Position numbers and translations under genes: made by a program. A DNA stretch of 64,000 nt from an uncultured Microbacterium sp. (GTDB taxonomy: Bacteria; Actinomycetota; Actinomycetes; Actinomycetales; Microbacteriaceae), in the NCBI RefSeq assembly GCF_947489255.1, contig NZ_CANLCY010000002.1:655848-719847 (forward strand), in the 5' to 3' direction. How positions within the stretch are numbered: the first letter of the stretch is position 1; every line of letters begins with the position of its first letter. A model generated the notes under the pieces. That model saw nothing but the letters and a program-made list of their open reading frames with translations, ran no database searches and had not been told where the DNA came from. Shown piece by piece: positions 57,031 to 64,000 of the stretch.

Positions 57031-58730
57031 TCGCCCTCCCGGGGGTTTCGCGGAAGGCGCACCGTGAACACGGCGCCCTCGCCCCGAGCGGTCCGCACGG
57101 TGATCTCGCCGCCGTGGGCGCGCGCGAGGTCACGGCTGATCGCCAGGCCGAGGCCGCTGCCGTGCGCCGAGGAGTTGCGGACGGCATCCCCGCGGAAGAA
57201 GCGCTCGAAGAGGCGGCCCTGCTCGGCGACGGAGATCCCGGGCCCGTTGTCGGCCACGAGGATCGAGACCGAATGCAGGTCCTGTTGCACCGACACGCTC
57301 ACCGCCGCGCCGCGGGGGATGTACTTGATGGCATTCGACAGGAGGTTGTCGACGATCTGCCGCACGCGGCGCGCGTCGATCACCGCTCGCGCCTCGACGA
57401 CGCCGGAGGCATCGATGTGCACACCGTGATCCACGGCGCGCGGGGCGATCGACTCGATCGCCGCCCGGACCACCGCCGCCACATCCGTCGCGCGCAGTTC
57501 GAGCTCGACCCCCACCCCCTCGCGGGAGGTGGCCGACAGGGCGAGGATGTCGGCGACCAGCTCCAGCAGACGCGACGCGTTGCGCTCGGCCACCGCCAGC
57601 CTGTCGCGGGTCGCGGGAGCGATGGAGGGGTCGTCGAGGGCGAGCTCGAGGTAGCCGATGATCGAGGTGAGCGGGGTGCGCAGTTCATGCGACACGCTCG
57701 CGACGAGGTCCTCCCGTGCACGACGCGCCTGCTCCTCGACCGTGACGTCCCGCGAGACGATGACCCCGCTGATCTCGCCGTTCTCGGCCGCCGGCAGGCG
57801 GCGCGCCGTGACGCTCAACGCGCGCCGGTCTTCTCCGGGTCCGCCGTACCAGACCATCTCGCCCTCGAAGACCTCACCGGCCCGCGCGCGGGCGAGGGGC
57901 GTCGAATCCGCCGCGATAAGGGTCGATCCGTCGGCGGCGAACACCTCGATCTCACGTCCCAACACGTCGGTGGTGGCCAGCAGACGAGCGTGGGCGGCGT
58001 TCGTGACCGCGAACTCGCCGGCCGCCGTGACGCGGGTGACGCCGAAGTCGACGGCATCCAGCACCTCGGTGACCAGATCCTCCTGCCGACGCGCGCGCTC
58101 CACGGCGCGGCGGAGCTCCGCCGACTGCTTCTCCAGGAGCTCCCGCTGCGCCTGCGCGCGACGCGCGGTGAAGTGGGCGATCGTCGACAGCGCCGCGACG
58201 ACGAAGGGCAGCAGCAGCGTCGACGCGGTGAAGCGCTGCAGGTCGACCGCCATGGATTGGTGGAACATCACGATCGTCACCGAGACCGAGACCGCGACGA
58301 TGCCCCGTACCCCGAAGACCGTCCCGATCCACAGGGCCGGGAAGGTCCACAGCAGCCCGAGCCCCGCCAGCGGCGCGCTCTCGCGCATGAGGGCGATGGC
58401 CACGACGTCGACGATGGGGAGCAGAGCCGCCCACACCTGCGGCACACGGTCCCACGGGAGGAGGACCGCCGAGATGGCACCCGCGAAGAGCAGGGCGGCA
58501 CCGGCGAGGAACCGACTGGGATCGATCACGTGCTCGACCGAGATCGACACCAGGATGCCGATGAACGCCGCCGCGGCCAGGAGCATCTGGTTCGCCACGA
58601 TGCTGCGCCGCAGGCCGAGGCGCACTCGGGAGATGCGGGGCGCCATGGCCTCGACGATATCGTTCCGCGGGTCCACGACCGTGTGATCCGACCGCGGCAC
58701 GCCGACGTCGGGCGCCGGCGCGGCGCTCAC
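57027..58730 (-). CDS. Membrane histidine kinase with PAS domain
   Basis: A 567-residue sensor kinase. Six or seven hydrophobic helices occupy about residues 45-185. A short coiled coil leads to a PAS domain (E-V-L-D-A-V-D-F-G-V-T-R-V). The catalytic core has H-box V-S-H-E-L-R-T-P-L-T-S, N-box D-N-L-L-S-N-A-I-K-Y, G1 D-N-G-P-G-I and G2 G-S-G-L-G-L-A-I. No response regulator is in the same operon; the convergent stand-alone receiver is a candidate partner. The GTG start lies 3 bp after the preceding stop. Confidence 0.92.
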   Translation of the reverse strand: MSAAPAPDVGVPRSDHTVVDPRNDIVEAMAPRISRVRLGLRRSIVANQMLLAAAAFIGILVSISVEHVIDPSRFLAGAALLFAGAISAVLLPWDRVPQVWAALLPIVDVVAIALMRESAPLAGLGLLWTFPALWIGTVFGVRGIVAVSVSVTIVMFHQSMAVDLQRFTASTLLLPFVVAALSTIAHFTARRAQAQRELLEKQSAELRRAVERARRQEDLVTEVLDAVDFGVTRVTAAGEFAVTNAAHARLLATTDVLGREIEVFAADGSTLIAADSTPLARARAGEVFEGEMVWYGGPGEDRRALSVTARRLPAAENGEISGVIVSRDVTVEEQARRAREDLVASVSHELRTPLTSIIGYLELALDDPSIAPATRDRLAVAERNASRLLELVADILALSATSREGVGVELELRATDVAAVVRAAIESIAPRAVDHGVHIDASGVVEARAVIDARRVRQIVDNLLSNAIKYIPRGAAVSVSVQQDLHSVSILVADNGPGISVAEQGRLFERFFRGDAVRNSSAHGSGLGLAISRDLARAHGGEITVRTARGEGAVFTVRLPRNPREGE

Positions 58731-58733
58731 GGA

Positions 58734-59417
58734 TCAGAAACCGAAGTCGCCTCCCCCGAAGTCCCCTCCCCCGAAGCCTCCGCCGTCGAAGCCCCCGACG
58801 TCCCCTCCGCCCGTGTCGGCCGCAGCATCCGCTCCGGATCCATCCGCTCCGGCATCCGCGGCGACGCCGTCCGCGTAGCCCGCGTCGTATCCGGGATCGA
58901 ACATCGCACCCACGAGCGCCGAGCCCACGACGTAGCCGCCGATGGTGCCGAGCATCGACGCGCCGAGCATCGATCCGAAGCCCGGTCCGGCGCCGCCGCC
59001 GAAGGAGCGACCGCCGAAGGTCCGCTCCATGAAGCCGGGCTGCGAGTACTCCGCGCGCGTCGCCGCGCGGGCGAGTGCGCGGGGGTCGTCGCTCGCCGGC
59101 CGCTCCGACGGCGTCAATCCCGACGACATCTCGTCGAGCACCTGGCGGCGCTGCGCCGGCGTGAGTCGACCGAAGGCCTCGGCGTGCACCTGCTCGACCG
59201 TCTCGGGAGGCGCGGTGCGCAGCAGATAGCGGTAGCGCTCGATCGCCCGCTGATCGTCTTCGGTTCCGGATGCCGCCGAGGGCGCTGCCGCGGGAGGCGG
59301 CGGCGCGTAGCGTCCCTCTGCGTCGCGCATCCCGCTCGCCTGACCGCGGGAGGCGGGTGCCGCGGCGCGGGCGGTGCGGTCGTCCCCCGACCCGAACAGT
59401 CGATCGAATAGTCCCAT
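58734..59417 (-). CDS. Gly-rich hypothetical protein
   Basis: A 227-residue protein without a recognised catalytic motif. It begins M-G-L-F-D-R-L-F-G. A helical segment (E-R-Y-R-Y-L-L-R-T-A-P-P...L-T-P-A-Q-R-R-Q-V-L) follows near residues 60-95. Then come a Gly-rich stretch, one hydrophobic segment around G-T-I-G-G-Y-V-V-G-S-A-L-V-G-A, and a C-terminus of G-G-G-D-F repeats. GAGAGG precedes the ATG. It is encoded just upstream of the histidine kinase (3-bp gap), suggesting co-expression. Confidence 0.7.
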   Translation of the reverse strand: MGLFDRLFGSGDDRTARAAAPASRGQASGMRDAEGRYAPPPPAAAPSAASGTEDDQRAIERYRYLLRTAPPETVEQVHAEAFGRLTPAQRRQVLDEMSSGLTPSERPASDDPRALARAATRAEYSQPGFMERTFGGRSFGGGAGPGFGSMLGASMLGTIGGYVVGSALVGAMFDPGYDAGYADGVAADAGADGSGADAAADTGGGDVGGFDGGGFGGGDFGGGDFGF

Positions 59418-59516
59418 GCCTTGGCCTCTCTCGTCGTCGACCCCACGCTACGGCGGGGATCGCGTGGGAGGGAGGGGTTGCCCGTGCGCTCACCGCGTCG
59501 TACGCCCGTGAAGACG

Positions 59517-60068
59517 TCATCCGCGACGGGCGATGGCCTCGCTCGTCCACCGTGCGTACAGCGCCCACGGGTCGTCGACGCCCGCCGCCAACGCGGCGAC
59601 GTGCGCGTCGAGAGCGGCGCTGCGCCGGAACCACTCCGCGCGGCCGAACCTCTCGTCGGCGAACTGCCGGTGACGGCGCTGCTCGACGAGACGGTCCCCC
59701 GGCTCGAAGGCGAGCAGCTCGTCGTGCCACACGGCGGCGAGGCGCTGCCGGGGTCGTGCGCTCGTCCCGATCTTGATGCGGTCGTCGAACCTCAGGTAGT
59801 AGACGACGTCGACCCGGGGCGGCGGGAGCTCGTCGTCGACGGGCTCGCCGTGGCGCCATTCGCACACGGCGCACAACCATCCGCTCGGCCACCGCACGCC
59901 CAGACGCGACCCGCACAGGCGGCACGGCGCCGGCAGCAGGTCGGTGACGCCGTCGGTCTCCGCCGCCCACTCCGCCCCGACCGCGAGATGCCACGTGCAC
60001 ACCGAGACAGGTGCGTCCGGGGCGACGCCCCGGCCGCAGCCGGGCACGAGACAGACGACGGTGGGCAC
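59517..60068 (-). CDS. GIY-YIG superfamily protein with Cys clusters, under a DNA-damage-type promoter
   Basis: A 183-residue protein of the MUG113/T5orf172-like branch of GIY-YIG nucleases. The N-terminal 80 residues carry C-x4-C (C-L-V-P-G-C), C-R-L-C-G and C-A-V-C-E, likely zinc sites. The nuclease core is V-V-Y-Y-L-R-F...I-K-I-G-T-S-A-R-P-R-Q-R-L, ending with a conserved R-A-E-W-F. GTG 60068 is preferred over GTG 60074 because it lies 6 nt after the -10, exactly as in uvrA and uvrB. Substrate unknown; nuclease activity is inferred from the fold. Confidence 0.8.
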   Translation of the reverse strand: MPTVVCLVPGCGRGVAPDAPVSVCTWHLAVGAEWAAETDGVTDLLPAPCRLCGSRLGVRWPSGWLCAVCEWRHGEPVDDELPPPRVDVVYYLRFDDRIKIGTSARPRQRLAAVWHDELLAFEPGDRLVEQRRHRQFADERFGRAEWFRRSAALDAHVAALAAGVDDPWALYARWTSEAIARRG

Positions 60069-60074
60069 GGGCAC

Positions 60075-60097
60075 ACGCTACGCCCGGCCTCCGACAT
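60075..60097 (-). promoter_or_regulatory. PafBC/RecA-NDp-like DNA-damage promoter of the GIY-YIG gene
   Basis: On the minus strand: ATGTCGGAG (60097-60089), an 8-nt spacer, TAGCGT (60080-60075), then 6 nt to GTG 60068. Layout and upstream 9-mer are identical to those of uvrA and uvrB. Confidence 0.78.
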
Positions 60098-60146
60098 CGC
60101 CCGCGCGACACCGCCCGCCCGCGCAACACCACTCGCCCGACAGACG

Positions 60147-60189
60147 CACGGCGGGGAGCACGGCCGCAGGACCGCCGCTCCCCGCCGTG
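60147..60189 (-). terminator. Terminator hairpin after the GH13 gene
   Basis: CACGGCGGGGAGC (60147-60159) pairs exactly with 60177-60189, a 13-bp stem with a 17-nt loop. It lies 2 bp past the GH13 stop. Confidence 0.75.
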
Positions 60190-60191
60190 AC

Positions 60192-62489
60192 TCAGTCCTC
60201 GGTTTCGGGGGCGTCGAGCACCAGGAAGAGTCCCGCGTAGGGCCCGAGCTCGAGCGAGAAGCTCTGCAGCTCGTCGACGCGACCGACGACGTCGCCCGTC
60301 GCCGCGTCCACCGCCGTGCTCTGCGGCACCAGGAACTCCGAGCGCACGGTGCCCTCGATGGTCTCGCCCGAGAAGTTGAGCACCGTGATCTGCAGCGGAG
60401 CGTCCTCGGCGCGGCGGTCTCCCCCGTCGAGCCGGTGAACCATCACGAGCATGCTGGGGTGTCCCACCTGGGGGATGTCGACCTGCGTCGCGATGGCGAT
60501 CCGGTGGTCGCCGCGGATGCGGAGCACGTCACGGAGCCCCGACAGGAACGACTCCGGGTTGGCCTGCTGATCGCCCAGCGATCCGTACAGCGAGCGGGCC
60601 CGCGGCATCCCCGACACCGAGGAGACGGCCTCAGGAGCCACGTCGAGCAGGTCGTGGCCGCCCCGCTCGATCCACCGGGTGTCTCCCGACGCGATGAGGT
60701 GCCGCACGTCGTCCGCGCGAAGGGTGAGCGAACCCGTGAGGTCCCACCCCGAGAGCGCGAACACGCCCGGCTGCCAGGAGTTGTACTTCGCCAGCAGCAG
60801 GTGCGCATCGCGGATCGCGGGGATGTCCGCCTCGGTGATCTCATCGAGGGTCGCCTTCCCCTGCGTCGCGGCGATGAGGGATGCCGTGGTGCAGGCGATG
60901 CCGTTCTGCGTGAAAACGAGGTTGTAGTCCGCGTCGACCGTGAGCTTCTGAGTCAGATCAGCTCGCACCATCTCGGCGATCTCGCCCCCGGTGTGCTCGT
61001 CGTGGCGGAACGGGTAGACGGTGTCGCGGTGCGTCGTGGCCCAGTGCACGAGTTCGTAGGTGAGCTCGTCGTGATTCTGCATCCCGTGCACGAGCTGCAC
61101 CGGCTCGACGCCGGTCTCGAGGGCGGTGTTCAGGGCGAGGCGCAGGAACTCGGTGTTCGCCGTCGCGAGCGCGTGGTGGTACCCGGGACGCGTGACGAAG
61201 TCGTACGACAGATCAGCGCCGACGGCGCCCGTGTCGCGGATGTCCTCCATCGTCAGGTTGAGCTCCTGGAACGTGAACCCGCCGACCTTGCGCACCATGC
61301 CGGCGATGATGTGGTTCGCCGCGTGCGAGAGGGGGTGTCCCTCCGACCAGGCCGGCAGTCCTTCCGCGCTCTTCTCGACGCCGAGGAAGCCGTTGGCGTC
61401 CAGCCGCAACGCGCTCGTGCCGAGGTCGCCGAGCGAGTGCAGGGCGTCGCCGATGACCAGGCGCATACCCGCGAACGTGGGGTCGAGCCAGTTGATGGAG
61501 GGCTGACCCTCCTTGAAGTAGTGCAGGTAGACCCAGCGGCGTTCCAAGCCATCGGTGCCGACCACCGGCGCCGTGGCGCTCCAGTTGGTCTCCTTCACGC
61601 CGGGCGTGTAGAAGATCACGCGCTGCAGCTCGCCGATGATGTACCCGCGTGCGCTCAGCTCCCGCTCGGTCTCCGCGTCGAGGTTCACGGAGTCGCGACC
61701 GGCAGGGACCTCCGGCAGCAGGGCCCAGTCTTCGCGCGGAATCTCGACCATGTGGTAGATCCCGGGGTAGTCCTTGTACGCCATCTCGGCGAGGCGGAAG
61801 TCCGCCCCCTTGCCGGTGTGCCCGGGCACGATGTCGTCGATGACGCTCCCCCCGTGCGACTCGGCCACGTCCGCGACCCGACGGAACGCGTTCTCGTCGC
61901 CGAACTCGGGATCGATCTGGGTGCTGATGCGGTCGAAGTGACCGTCGACGCTGGGCGTCTCCTGCCAGCCCGTGATGCCGCCGGCCCGCTTCACCGGACC
62001 GGTGTGGATGCCGTTGATGCCCACCCACTCGAACGCTTCCCACAGCGCCTCGTCGCCCAGCGCGTCGAGGAACGACTCCCCCGGGCGGGTGATGAGCGAG
62101 ATGGGATAGGCGGTGAACCAAACGTCGGTCGACTCGATCGCCCGACGGGCATCCGGACGCGCGTACGGATTCCGCCACATCGACGGCTGCCCCGACAGCT
62201 GGCGGCTGAGCACGTCGGCGTCCTTCAGCATCGACTGCCGCACCAGCCACTCCACGTACGACGGGTTGCCGCCGTTGGCGTTGCGCGGGTCGGTGAGGAA
62301 GCGCCGCAGGGTCCCGCCCCGGAACTGATCCCGGGGGCGCAGCCGGCGCGGACGCGCGGGATAGCGCTGTTCGTCGTAGCTGATCTCGGTGACGGTTTCG
62401 CCCACCTCATCGATGTCGCCCGCGGCAGCAGCCTGCTGCGCGTCGACCAGTTCGTCATCCGTCATGGTGCGCTCATCGGCGTCGTCCAC
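60192..62489 (-). CDS. GH13 alpha-amylase superfamily enzyme (trehalose-synthase-like)
   Basis: A cytoplasmic glycoside hydrolase/transglycosylase of 765 residues with no signal peptide. The GH13 core is visible: S-V-I-D-D-I-V-P-G-H-T-G, S-A-L-R-L-D-A-N-G-F (nucleophile Asp), F-Q-E-L-N-L (acid/base Glu) and M-Q-N-H-D-E-L (third acid). A C-terminal beta domain follows. The acidic N-terminal 50 residues are unusual. It resembles trehalose synthase/maltose-glucosyltransferase annotations in this family, but the N-terminal barrel differs from classical TreS. GGGAGG lies 6 nt before the GTG. Substrate is uncertain. Confidence 0.8.
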   Translation of the reverse strand: MDDADERTMTDDELVDAQQAAAAGDIDEVGETVTEISYDEQRYPARPRRLRPRDQFRGGTLRRFLTDPRNANGGNPSYVEWLVRQSMLKDADVLSRQLSGQPSMWRNPYARPDARRAIESTDVWFTAYPISLITRPGESFLDALGDEALWEAFEWVGINGIHTGPVKRAGGITGWQETPSVDGHFDRISTQIDPEFGDENAFRRVADVAESHGGSVIDDIVPGHTGKGADFRLAEMAYKDYPGIYHMVEIPREDWALLPEVPAGRDSVNLDAETERELSARGYIIGELQRVIFYTPGVKETNWSATAPVVGTDGLERRWVYLHYFKEGQPSINWLDPTFAGMRLVIGDALHSLGDLGTSALRLDANGFLGVEKSAEGLPAWSEGHPLSHAANHIIAGMVRKVGGFTFQELNLTMEDIRDTGAVGADLSYDFVTRPGYHHALATANTEFLRLALNTALETGVEPVQLVHGMQNHDELTYELVHWATTHRDTVYPFRHDEHTGGEIAEMVRADLTQKLTVDADYNLVFTQNGIACTTASLIAATQGKATLDEITEADIPAIRDAHLLLAKYNSWQPGVFALSGWDLTGSLTLRADDVRHLIASGDTRWIERGGHDLLDVAPEAVSSVSGMPRARSLYGSLGDQQANPESFLSGLRDVLRIRGDHRIAIATQVDIPQVGHPSMLVMVHRLDGGDRRAEDAPLQITVLNFSGETIEGTVRSEFLVPQSTAVDAATGDVVGRVDELQSFSLELGPYAGLFLVLDAPETED

Positions 62490-62592
62490 TCCCGACCTCC
62501 CTCACGTCACCCTCGACGCTAGTCGGTCCCCTCCCTGTCGGACGTGGGCATTGACCTGCGGACGCCGCGTGTCGATGATCCGGCGCGAACGC

Positions 62593-63813
62593 TCAGGCGC
62601 GCGCACCCCCGCGACCACCACGGTGCAGCACGACAAGAGCGAGAGCGAGAGCCGCCGCGCACATCGCCAGCACCGCGGCGAGGAACAACCCCCACCCCAC
62701 GGCGCCGAAGACGACGCCCAGCGCCCACCCGAACAGACTCGAGCCCGCGTAGTAACCGAGGTAGTACAACGAAGACGCCTGCGCTCGCGCTTCCGGTGCC
62801 GCCGCGACCGGGGTCCATCCGGATGCCACCGCGTGCGCGGCGAAGAACCCGGCGGTGAACGCGATCAGGCCCGCCAGCACAGCGACGACCGCGGGCACGA
62901 GCATCAGCGCCGCCCCGGCCGCCATCACCGCGATCCCGATGGCGAGCACGGGAAAGCGGCCGTACCGCACGGCCATCGTGCCCGCCTGGGGCGACGAGAT
63001 CGTCCCGGCCAGATACGCCAGGAACAACAGCGTGATCACCACAGGCGGCAGCGAGAAGGGCGCCGCGCTCAGGTGGAAGCCCAGGTAGTTGTAGACCGCG
63101 ACGAACGCGCCCATCAGCAGGAACCCCTGCGCGTACAGTGCGAGCTGCACCGGAGACCGCAGGTTCACCGCGAGGCGCCGGAGGATCGACGGACCGCGCA
63201 CCGCGCGCCGGCGGCCCGGGACGAACCCGCGCGCCGCCGGGACGAGGGAGAGGAAGAGCACCGCCGCGACCACGCAGAGCAGAACCACGGATGCCACGCC
63301 CCACCGCCACCCGGCCGCCTCCCCCACCCAGCCCGACAGCACGCGTCCGCTCAGACCGCCCACGGTCGTGCCCGCGATATAGGAGCCCGCGGCCGCCGCG
63401 ACGTGACGGGCGTCGACCTCCTCGCTCAGGTAGGCGAGAGCCACCGCCGGAACGGCCCCCAGAGCGGCCCCCTCGAGCAGGCGCAGGACGAGCAGGATGA
63501 CGATGTCGTGCGCCAGGGGGGTCGCGGCACCGAGCATGGTCGCGGCGATGAGCCCGATCGCCATCGCCGGAATGCGCCCGACGCGGTCCGCCACGATCGA
63601 CCACGGAATGACCGCCGCAGCGAGCCCCAACGTGGACGCCGACACCGTGAGCGCAGCCCCCGCCGGAGCCGTGCCGACGTCGTCGGCGATCGCCGGCAGT
63701 AACGCCTGCGTCGAGTACAACTGCGCGAAGGTTGCGACCCCGCCGAAGAACAGCCCGATGAGGAGCCGTCGATAGTCGCGGCTGCCCGGAAGGTGCCCCG
63801 CGAACTCACTCAC
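62593..63813 (-). CDS. MFS transporter (sugar-efflux/arabinose-polymer-efflux type)
   Basis: A twelve-helix major facilitator of 406 residues. The first intracellular loop has D-R-V-G-R-I-P-A, the MFS A-motif form. The N-terminal Q-L-Y-S-T-Q-A-L-L-P and the R-R-R-A-V-R-G-P-S linker between the halves fit the YnfM-like efflux group. GTG 63813 is chosen; TAATGT lies 7 nt upstream and would serve as a -10 for a leaderless transcript. It lies downstream of the rRNA terminators. The substrate is unknown. Confidence 0.82.
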   Translation of the reverse strand: MSEFAGHLPGSRDYRRLLIGLFFGGVATFAQLYSTQALLPAIADDVGTAPAGAALTVSASTLGLAAAVIPWSIVADRVGRIPAMAIGLIAATMLGAATPLAHDIVILLVLRLLEGAALGAVPAVALAYLSEEVDARHVAAAAGSYIAGTTVGGLSGRVLSGWVGEAAGWRWGVASVVLLCVVAAVLFLSLVPAARGFVPGRRRAVRGPSILRRLAVNLRSPVQLALYAQGFLLMGAFVAVYNYLGFHLSAAPFSLPPVVITLLFLAYLAGTISSPQAGTMAVRYGRFPVLAIGIAVMAAGAALMLVPAVVAVLAGLIAFTAGFFAAHAVASGWTPVAAAPEARAQASSLYYLGYYAGSSLFGWALGVVFGAVGWGLFLAAVLAMCAAALALALVVLHRGGRGGARA

Positions 63814-63844
63814 TCCGTCGACATTAGCCGTCCGGGTACGACGA

Positions 63845-63892
63845 AGCGCCGGTACGCGTCCCCCGTGTCCACGGAGGGTGCGTACCGGCGCT
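63845..63892. terminator. Long hairpin upstream of the MFS gene
   Basis: AGCGCCGGTACGC (63845-63857) pairs exactly with 63880-63892. The loop can fold further (CCGTG/CACGG). It is the most distal of three hairpins downstream of the 5S rRNA gene. Confidence 0.6.
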
Positions 63893-63904
63893 GTCATCAC
63901 ACAA

Positions 63905-63919
63905 GGGGGAATGTCCCCC
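63905..63919. terminator. Short GC hairpin
   Basis: GGGGGA (63905-63910) and TCCCCC (63914-63919) form a 6-bp stem with a 3-nt loop. It is the second of three hairpins after the rRNA gene. Confidence 0.45.
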
Positions 63920-63926
63920 GTGAATG

Positions 63927-63960
63927 CGAAATGGCCACCCAGCGTTGGGTGGCCATTTCG
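63927..63960 (-). terminator. rRNA operon terminator hairpin
   Basis: CGAAATGGCCACCCA (63927-63941) pairs exactly with 63946-63960, a 15-bp stem with a 4-nt loop. It starts about 10 bp past the 5S rRNA 3' end on the minus strand. Confidence 0.85.
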
Positions 63961-63969
63961 TTAAAGGAA

Positions 63970-64000
63970 GTCCGGCGGTGTCCTACTCTCCCACAGGGTC
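63970..64000 (-). rRNA. rrf: 5S ribosomal RNA, 3' end only
   Basis: The minus strand reads GGGAGAGTAGGACACCGCCG followed by GAC. This is the conserved 3' end of actinobacterial 5S rRNA. The gene continues beyond the window. An rRNA operon therefore lies to the right, transcribed toward the MFS gene. Confidence 0.9.

Overview
The window is GC-rich DNA (about 70% GC by eye) from a Gram-positive actinobacterium, most likely Microbacteriaceae and probably Microbacterium or a close relative. This is inferred from gene order (ctaB-tkt-tal-pgi-zwf-opcA-pgl; secG-tpi-pgk-gap with whiA, rapZ and uvrC), from RbpA, WhiA and OpcA, from many GTG starts, and from 4-bp ATGA/GTGA overlaps. No phage, insertion sequence, CRISPR array or tRNA was seen. 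A partial 5S rRNA gene sits at the right edge on the minus strand.

Layout. 1-2.5 kb: membrane proteins and SURF1. 2.6-4.2 kb: an ABC-F ATPase. 4.4-9.6 kb: an iron-siderophore importer and, convergent to it, a siderophore-interacting reductase; both are preceded by a DtxR/IdeR-like iron box. 9.6-12.5 kb: a MalY-type lyase and a lipoprotein serine hydrolase. 12.6-16.7 kb: a SUF Fe-S operon (sufB, sufD, Rieske protein, sufC, sufT) without sufS or sufU. 17-19.9 kb: heme A synthase and heme O synthase. 20.1-28.3 kb: a tightly coupled pentose-phosphate operon. 28.5-39.3 kb: a LAL-type LuxR regulator next to a compact extracellular-polysaccharide locus (processive GT2, UDP-HexNAc-type dehydrogenase, epimerase, GlmS paralogue, secreted deacetylase, lipoprotein). 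39.4-46.2 kb: rbpA, secG, lower glycolysis, sodA, whiA, rapZ. 46.2-54.7 kb: uvrC, uvrA and uvrB, with an OhrR/MarR regulator, a small Cys protein and a VOC protein between uvrA and uvrB. 54.8-64 kb: coaE, a two-component/GGDEF-like group, a GIY-YIG protein, a GH13 enzyme, an MFS transporter and the 5S rRNA end.

The strongest non-obvious signals are regulatory. (1) uvrA, uvrB and a GIY-YIG gene of unknown role share one promoter architecture, ATGTCGGAG-N8-TAnnnT followed by exactly 6 nt and the start codon. It resembles the actinobacterial PafBC (RecA-NDp) DNA-damage promoter, implies leaderless mRNAs, and ties the GIY-YIG protein to the DNA-damage response. (2) The heptamer GGATGCC occurs about 80 times on both strands, roughly five times expectation, and also forms terminator stems, in the way DNA uptake sequences do in other bacteria. 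(3) Three very short ORFs (17, 19 and 49 codons) each overlap the following gene start by ATGA or GTGA and may be coupling or leader peptides.

All coordinates, starts and motifs were read by hand from the sequence. Family assignments rest on recognised motifs, without database searches.
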